Positions 59,501 through 64,000 of a DNA stretch of 64,000 bases are shown here, piece after piece. Position numbers and translations under genes: made by a program. Numbering within the stretch: the stretch's first letter is position 1; each line of letters begins with the position of its first letter. The notes beneath the pieces were generated by a model. The model did not search any database. It was not told where the DNA came from and saw only the letters and a program-made list of their open reading frames with translations. The DNA comes from Ypsolopha sequella (lineage: Eukaryota > Arthropoda > Insecta > Lepidoptera > Ypsolophidae). Where the stretch lies: contig OW204000.1 in NCBI GenBank assembly GCA_934047225.1, forward strand, positions 15,518,001 through 15,582,000. Reading direction: 5' to 3'.

Positions 59501-62018
59501 AATTGAATAAAATACTGTTCACAACAGAGCAGGACAAGCCGATTAAGAGATACTACGAAATGTACATATAGCCTGATTAAGTCTAGAATAAGTGTCATGT
59601 ACATACTTAAGTTGAAATATTTAAGTCTAGGTTTAAGTGACATGTAAAATATTTAAGTATTGTAGTACATAGTAAGTCGATTCAGTAGTTCCCTTAAGTA
59701 GGTAGATTAAGATTCCAGGAAATAAATGTTCTCACCCTTGTTGCTTACGTTATTCAGATGTTTGTCAAGTAGAAATACAGATAGATAGCTTACTAGCCAA
59801 GAAAGCAGCCATCTGACTATAAAGGATAGGTTTTTAGCAAGTTACAAGTACAGTACCCTCTCGCTAATCCGCTACCAAAAAACCCGGACTACCGGTGGAT
59901 TATAATGTACAGGAACATCAAATTAAGGAAAACAACAAAAAAAATTATAATTTTGTATTAGTACTTATGAAGTACATATGTACATTTATATTAAAATTTA
60001 AAAATGAACTGAAACATTAACTGATTACTCAGGTTTTGAAAAATACTGCTCTAATTTGGCTTGTTTTTTACCAGAATAAATCTTCGTAATAACATGATTA
60101 CAGAGAGACATCGACTTGCAAAAAATGGGCGGATTATTGTAGTTGTCTGATTATAGAGAGTACTGTAATAAGAATATCAATCACAATAACAGTTTTTTAT
60201 TTAGAGTTGCTCAGAATAAGATAGCAAATATAAAGACGAGTATTATTTAATAAAAATTGTTGCATATATGGCTCTTGCTTACCACATTGGATGCAATTTT
60301 TTTCTCTTTGTTGTCTGATATCTTGAAGTAGCTGAAGTCAGGAACAACATCTTGGTATTTTTGCAGTGTTTCTTTATTGTCTAATCTAAAACCATACCAA
60401 ATATTTTTGAAATGAAACTATATTATATTATTAAACCATAAAACAGATTCGACGTCAGTGAACGAACATTTGCCGTTCGAGGTCCAGGTCCTACACAAAG
60501 TTATACTGTGTCCCGGCAGTAAATAATGCACATCGTATCGTAGAGTCATCTCTGTCACACTAAGCACCAACACAATCCGGTGACAGAGATGGTGCTCTAC
60601 GAAGCCAAAGATAGCCGATGTGCATTATTTACTAATGGTACTGTACGATCTTGCCCACTATTATTGGCGGAGAAATGTGGGGATCGGGGAGCGGGGGATA
60701 GAGAAAGTAGGAGGTAAAAAACAAACCCCTTACTGGCCTAGCCTCTTTTGAAATGGGTTATTCATTGCTTAGTGTCATTGTATGTGACCAGGAGCCGTAT
60801 TTTTGAATCGTTCTTTTTCAATTCTCGTGCGAAAATATATACCTGTCTCATCTTGCAAATGACAAGTTCTGATGTGCTACGTGAGATGGGTATACACTTT
60901 CGCACGTAAATTGAAAACGAACAATTCAAAAATACAGCTCCTGGCCTTGAAATACATTTCGGTTTGAGTCTAGCTTTCTAAATTTCATGTCTTACAAAAA
61001 AAATCAAAGTAAAATGTTTTTTAATGTGTCACTGATTGTTAAATTTGAGATTATTTGAATGCTTTTGATGATGCCTTACTAATGGTGGCCATAAAAAAAG
61101 CTGAAACAATTTTTTTGGACAAAATTAGCTCATTTTCATTTATTGATTTTTTCACATATTTCAAATTCACATACATATTTAGAAAAATCATAACTTCTAA
61201 ACTGCTAAAAATCCCGGAACATACATGGGGTATTTTTGGATACACCCAGGCATGAGGAATCTAAAAAAAAATTTTGTCGTCAATTTTTGGACCATCCATA
61301 TACCTATTGTGTGCTAAATATGTGGCAGGCAAATGGTAAAATTCGGCAGTTTACAAACGGAGACATCAGTTTCTAAACGCTCGCTGTTTTGCAACTTGCC
61401 GTTCGGCAAAACTGAATAAAACCGAGCCGTAGGTGACCATGTGTGCCTGCGCTAACTTGCAAAAATTTTGAGATTTGTTACCCCCCCGGGGATCCTCCCC
61501 TCCCCCTTTACATACATAAATATGAGTTCTTCCTTTATCCTACTTAAAATAACCTTCATACCATTAATTTTGAAAAAACATTATTGGTTTCCAGAACCCC
61601 GCTCTTGGGGTTAATCTTTCACGATTCAATATGGTCAGCAAACAAACGTCCTTCTAAGGCAAGGAATATAATACTCTCTCTGTTCTATGGCGGCCTAGTC
61701 GAGATCTACCTTCTATTCGACTTGCGCACCATAAATTTCTTTCGTCACTCTACTTTCAATCATTCTCTCTACATGTTTTCTTTAGTCATATAGGTAATAA
61801 ACCTATAAATGTGCGGAGTCCACATTATTGGAAGCCAGATAAAATGGCATTGAATTGAATAATAAACCTATACCAATTTAAAAATATTGTATCGTACAAA
61901 ATACTTACGTATAAGCCAGTGGTATATGATCCTTTAATCTTAAGATTTCTGCAACTATAGCGTTACCATGAGAAACTAATTTTAACAAGTTTTGGGCACA
62001 AATATTGTCTTCAGCCAT
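41528..62018 (-). CDS. WASHC5: Strumpellin, WASH complex subunit 5
   Basis: Strumpellin is a core subunit of the WASH complex, which activates Arp2/3 on endosomes. Ten coding exons on the minus strand: 61909-62018 (ATG), 60283-60385, 58877-59068, 54053-54264, 52103-53789, 51772-52028, 51278-51694, 46199-46431, 44850-45000 and 41528-41669 (TAA). Every junction is GT-AG and all phases match, giving 1167 residues (human 1159). Matching segments include [20 protein letters not shown] (exon 3), [13 protein letters not shown] and KRPSDYP (exon 4), [33 protein letters not shown] and [19 protein letters not shown] (exon 5), [13 protein letters not shown] (exon 7) and LISQLPRLQ (exon 8). No frameshift or premature stop was seen. 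The introns hold most of the transposons between 41.7 and 61.9 kb. Confidence 0.95.
41709..41837. repeat. Tandem duplication of about 66 bp
   Basis: CATACACAGTAACCAGGTTC and its near-identical second copy both run through CAACATAGAAATTATAAG to AAAAATCAGG. It lies in the last strumpellin intron, 40 bases upstream of the last exon's acceptor. Confidence 0.9.
42161..44708. mobile_element. 2.5-kb TIR element with perfect 8-bp target duplication
   Basis: The outer ends GGGTGGGTCTCATTATTTCC and its inverse GGAAATAATGAGACCCACCC are flanked on both sides by AAATCAAG (42153-42160 and 44709-44716). The inverted repeats extend about 300 bases (through AAACAGTTTATTTTCGGCAG and CATGATCTAAGCGTTTATAC), with a longer right end. 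The interior (about 42640-44170) contains many short related words: GTCGAGTAA, TTACTCGAC, TGCTGTAAACG, GCTATTATACG. Reading frames inside (such as 43520-43705) show no transposase motif. 8-bp duplications suit hAT or P-type transposases. It lies in the last strumpellin intron. Confidence 0.88.
45124..45225 (+). repeat. ATAGGTGCGA-GAGCGAAGC repeat, copy 3
   Basis: It contains AAATAGGTGCGAGGAGG, GTTAGGTTGCTGGTGATCAT, GCCGAGCGGAGCGAAGCG and CTTCAGTTTTA as in the copies near 22.05 kb and 20.4 kb. Confidence 0.7.
45226..46198. other. Intron sequence, no feature beyond a short hairpin
   Basis: CGTATTGTGTGG and CCACACAATACG (45527-45556) form a 12-bp stem with a 6-base loop. Nothing else was recognised. 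Confidence 0.4.
46812..47108 (-). repeat. tRNA-derived SINE, copy 3
   Basis: On the minus strand, a tRNA-like head (GTGTGGTCTAGTAGTTCGAG, then GGTTTAAATCC) is followed by ACTCATCACATTGGAAC, GACTGTGACTTGCATTTCA and a GGGATTCATGTCGTTGCA end. This corresponds part by part to copies 1 and 2. It is in strumpellin intron 7. Confidence 0.82.
47293..47826. mobile_element. Fold-back element, ATAATAAAGCCGATTCT family, long copy
   Basis: The termini match the 176-bp MITE at 6538-6713, but the arms are about 250 bases. They include TTCTAATTAATCGGAACACT, CAAAGTTTCCATTGG and CTAATTTACAGAAGCCAATG, which pair across the centre near 47545. No coding sequence. Confidence 0.85.
47913..48175. mobile_element. 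hAT-type MITE with perfect 8-bp duplication
   Basis: Ends CAGTGGCGTGCACAGAAC and GTTCTGTGCACGCCACTG are exact inverted repeats, flanked by ATTGACAC at 47905-47912 and 48176-48183. The arms extend about 110 bases with few mismatches. CAGTGGCG ends with 8-bp duplications are typical of the hAT superfamily. Confidence 0.95.
48663..49827 (+). pseudogene. THAP-domain gene remnant in copy B
   Basis: Exon 1 is [15 protein letters not shown]...SFHR with a GTAAGT donor; exon 2 starts at 49665 with [14 protein letters not shown]. An in-frame TGA at 49714-49716 breaks the frame. Beyond it the same frame continues [15 protein letters not shown], the C-x2-H half of the THAP domain, to TAA near 49825. The intron holds the 620-base insertion. 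Confidence 0.78.
48981..49605. mobile_element. Insertion inside copy B, absent from copy A
   Basis: The segment begins AATGAGAGGTTTTCTTTTT and ends with AAAGAAAATCCCTCATT, an imperfect inverted match of about 18 bases, at the point where copy A continues uninterrupted. It includes a CACGT tandem (about 49106-49125) and a 112-codon ORF (48999-49337) without recognised domains. A deletion in copy A is the alternative. Confidence 0.6.
54416..54439. repeat. (AAT)n microsatellite
   Basis: Eight repeats of a trinucleotide A/T motif in the strumpellin intron between exons 3 and 4. Confidence 0.9.
55217..55463. repeat. Two-unit tandem repeat, 122-bp unit
   Basis: TGGGGGTGGAGCCAAATTGG begins both units, and each ends TCAGTTAATTTAACTACCTA. 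Units differ at only a few positions, indicating a recent duplication. Confidence 0.92.
55620..55783. mobile_element. MITE with CAGCGCCTGTAGCA ends
   Basis: CGCCTGTAGCACAGTGTTTA and the inverted AAACACTATGCTACAGGCC are the ends; arms continue through CGCAAGCGATGCGAC and TTGAATCACAAGTGC. No target duplication was confirmed. Confidence 0.82.
55948..57546 (+). pseudogene. Reverse transcriptase part of a non-LTR retrotransposon ORF2
   Basis: A 532-codon open frame without the endonuclease half. Reverse transcriptase motifs appear in order: [75 protein letters not shown] and YADD at residues 248-251 ([11 protein letters not shown]), then [15 protein letters not shown] and a C-terminal SVAVFK-like region. 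The layout matches Jockey/CR1-type elements. The RT frame is unbroken and the first codons are the truncation point, typical of 5'-truncated insertion. The ATG at 55948 is probably incidental. Confidence 0.92.
57547..57930 (+). repeat. 3' UTR and tail of the non-LTR element
   Basis: AT-rich sequence ending AATAAAG and then an (ATT)n run of about 18 bases, a usual 3' end of a non-LTR insertion. The element therefore spans roughly 55948-57930 on the plus strand, inside a strumpellin intron. Confidence 0.75.
58367..58705 (+). repeat. tRNA-derived SINE, copy 2 (longest)
   Basis: Head: GGTGGTAGTTCAGGTAGAAT, then GGTTCGATCCCCGG, resembling A and B boxes of a tRNA promoter. Body: CACCACCCATCACGTTGGGA, TTCACACTCGGGAACACC and GATTCATGTCGTGACGAT. 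It ends 170 bases from strumpellin exon 3. Confidence 0.85.
60519..60633. mobile_element. MITE with AGTAAATAATGCACATCG ends
   Basis: AGTAAATAATGCACATCG and CGATGTGCATTATTTACT are exact inverted ends; CGTAGAG and CTCTACG, and CTCTGTCAC and GTGACAGAG, pair further in. Confidence 0.85.
60788..60944. mobile_element. MITE with CCAGGAGCYGTATTTTTGAA ends
   Basis: CCAGGAGCCGTATTTTTGAA and the inverted TTCAAAAATACAGCTCCTGG form TIRs that go on through TTTTCAATT and CGTGCGAAA. It lies in strumpellin intron 1. Confidence 0.9.
60945..61908. other. Intron 1 sequence without further features
   Basis: Contains short ORFs only. Near 61786 and 61859 AATAAACCTATA is repeated around a 60-base unit. No family recognised. 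Confidence 0.4.
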
Positions 62019-62667
62019 AAACGCCCTCATATTACTACTTGTTCTTGTTTGTTACTATTTTCTTCTAGTTCTTCATTCACATACATAAACGATTTCCTTT
62101 TTATTTACATTTACAAATGTCCAATGTCACCATCACCATATTATACCAATGTGTGTCGTGCGTGTTTATTTATTACCAGTGCGTTCCGCATGTCGTGCCA
62201 AGACTATCATCAAACCATCAAACTTCTCTCTCACGCCCATCAAGTCGTTCCGAATGGAGAATGACGTCGATTACTACTTAAACTTATGATCCATTCGGAA
62301 CGTTTTTGAACGCGACATAGACGTTAACACTAAAGTGACGAAATTTATAGTTTGTTTAAGTCACGTGAATACAAAAGGTATAATACTACTTTAATAGGTC
62401 CAAGAAGTGATTTCCTCTAACTTCAATCTTTGAATCATGGTTTAATAATAAACTCTTATGTTCCGAATAACCTATTTTTGAAATTGCCGCTGGCCAGCTC
62501 CACTTTACATAGATCGTTGAAAGTGCAAACGCCCTGAAAGTACAGGGGCGATGATAGCACAACATGGCGTCGTTAATGATATACGACGTCATAGCAACCA
62601 TTGTAGGGCTATCGTTATCGCGCTAACACTGACTCGGAAGGACCACTAACGTGATAAAATCGATTAT
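62019..62667. other. 5' flank of strumpellin
   Basis: The promoter and 5' UTR of WASHC5 are expected here on the minus strand. GTTCCGAATGGA and CCATTCGGAAC (about 62248-62300) form a small palindrome. No TATA box is assigned. Confidence 0.4.
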
Positions 62668-62960
62668 GCGGTAATCAGATCATCAGATCACAATAAACTT
62701 CTATTTTTCATTATAAACACCCACAATTCGGTCACGCATGCATGACCCACAACAAACGTAAAAATCGTGGGGAAAAATTGGCTGTCAAACGTGATTGTGC
62801 AGTTAACTTCAAGCCGCTATAAACCAGCATGGTATTAACTGTGGTTATTGATTTATCTGGCACAGCCGTCTCTAAGACGGCTGTGATTCTGGTTATTTAT
62901 ATAACCGACTTATCCACGATAGCTGTTTATTTTGTTTAATCTGATGACCACACCCTATGT
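62668..62960 (-). mobile_element. MITE, GTGGTCATCAGATTA family, copy 3
   Basis: On the minus strand it starts GTGTGGTCATCAGATTAAAC and runs through AGCTATCGTGGATAAGTCGG, CACGTTTGACAGCCAATTTT and AAAATAG...TTTATTGTGATCTGATGATC. It is the best preserved of the three copies. Confidence 0.85.
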
Positions 62961-63187
62961 CGTCATTCGGAACGCGCTGTACGGGACGGGTCTGTTGCGT
63001 CCTTCTTATAATAAGGAAAGGTTGCGTCCATAAATTTTGGTTTTGTGGACGCGTTTGGGTTCTATCCGCTCTACACGCCTACTCCTACGCAACCTATTGC
63101 ACAGATATGCGCGTGTGTTAAGGTGCTATAGGATGTGAAAAAGCTGCCACTTTAAAAAAAAAAATCTTGCTTACTAGAATAGTTAAG

Positions 63188-63328
63188 GGTATCGATTCGG
63201 CATAACACGTCTTAACTTATTTGACAAGACTAACCTTATTTTAAGCGTCCTGTCTTTTTCTTTCTTTATATATTTATATTTTTGTAGTCCTGTCAAATAA
63301 GTTGAGATGTGCTTTCCGAATCGGTACC
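63188..63328. mobile_element. MITE, CCGATTCGG family, copy 3
   Basis: GGTATCGATTCGGCATAAC and the inverted CTTTCCGAATCGGTACC are the ends, with ACTTATTTGACAAGACTAAC inside. It directly abuts another MITE at 63329. Confidence 0.9.
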
Positions 63329-63562
63329 ATTGAAAATCTACTCAAGTTAATGCTTAGATATGGCAATGAACTATTTTATATAGCATAGTTTTCATAGACA
63401 ACGTCTTTGATGATTTAACATTTTTATTATTGCTAAAAACGGCCACTTTTGGCATAAGTAAAAATTTTAGCTCATCAAAGACGTTGTCTATAAAAACTAG
63501 GTATACTATTTAAAAATAGTTCATTGCTATATCTACGCATTTACTTGAGCAGATTTTCAATA
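63329..63562. mobile_element. MITE with ATTGAAAATCTACTCAAG ends
   Basis: Arms of about 100 bases: the left includes TATGGCAATGAACTATTTT and ATAGACAACGTCTTTGATGA; the right has the inverse of both and ends GAGCAGATTTTCAAT. No gene is seen from here to the window end. Confidence 0.9.
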
Positions 63563-64000
63563 ATTACTCCAGTAAGTAAATAATGTTTTTTTTTCTAAAG
63601 AGGCAGTATGTACTTTCACAGCATATGCGCCATGTATGCGCCTTAAACGCGCAACTGATATGACAGCCGCCACCTGTCCAGTCCAGTCCAGCCAGTTTTA
63701 TTTTATTTGCTCAGTGGCCAGTGCTTAGTATAATATCAATATATGGAGGTCAGTGGATGCGATCGAAGGTTATGTGGAGTGTGTGTGTACATAATTTTTA
63801 GTAATATTTATTTTTAACGCTGGTTGGTAGACTGTTGGTTGGTCATTTACTAATTTCCGGATAAACCTTGAACTGCGTTGTTTGACTACGTTTAACAGGT
63901 ACCTATACCTATTGAAGTTACCTTGTTAGCTACAAAATTATGTATACAGACAACCAGACAAGCTCCTTACACAAAACATGGTAATTTTTTCTCTAACTAA
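63563..64000. other. Right-edge stretch without gene
   Basis: AT-rich, with a GTCCAGTCCAGTCCAGCC mini-repeat near 63678. No ORF or repeat family recognised. Confidence 0.35.

Noticed and set aside
1..64000. CRISPR arrays, bacterial operons or phage-type defence systems
   Set aside because: The window has introns, LTR elements and MITEs typical of an insect; no regularly spaced repeats or bacterial genes are present.

Overview
This is eukaryotic DNA, most likely from a moth or butterfly. The genes have short exons with GT-AG introns, the intergenic DNA is AT-rich, and the window is packed with transposon remnants. Several repeats, such as a GGAACCC...TTGGCCGG tail near 18.6 kb and a TCCACTGCTGGACATA block near 5.2 kb, resemble sequences I know as common in lepidopteran genomes. 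The order assignment is inference, because no barcode gene is present.

Genes were found by joining exons with compatible splice phases. From left to right they are: (1) the last two exons of an unidentified protein (3358-4790, +); (2) the main exon of CHTF8, the small subunit of the Ctf18 clamp loader (7120-7441, +), with its first exon not found; (3) a compact four-exon, three-finger C2H2 zinc-finger gene (7968-8908, -), including a 34-nt microexon; (4) a large nuclear-looking protein with a C-terminal crotonase (CDYL-like) domain (23499-33696, -); (5) a secreted 16-cysteine protein (26869-28257, +) nested on the opposite strand inside the 5.5-kb last intron of gene 4; (6) LENG1 (40379-41413, +); (7) the full ten-exon WASHC5/strumpellin gene (41528-62018, -, 1167 residues as assembled), which meets LENG1 tail to tail with neighbouring poly(A) signals.

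Mobile DNA fills most of the rest. At 9306-14904 there is a complete, very young Ty3/Gypsy LTR element: its two 757-bp LTRs differ at one base, the target duplication is ATTT, gag and pol are both open, and there is no env. Two inverted copies of a THAP-domain element with 8-bp-type target duplications lie at 35.2-37.3 kb and 48.2-51.0 kb and look like non-autonomous P-superfamily relatives. A third TIR element with a THAP fragment covers about 24.8-26.7 kb. A 2.5-kb element with a perfect 8-bp target duplication, long terminal inverted repeats and a dense array of short degenerate motifs sits in a strumpellin intron (42161-44708). Non-LTR retrotransposon fragments, a mariner-type transposase tail, three copies of a tRNA-derived SINE and about twenty MITE or fold-back insertions make up the remainder.

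The genes are housekeeping or regulatory loci (cohesion and replication, endosomal actin nucleation, chromatin) and do not form an operon-like system. The least explained structures are the 42-44.7 kb element, the THAP elements that lack any visible transposase, and a short acidic ORF next to a MITE cluster at 17 kb.
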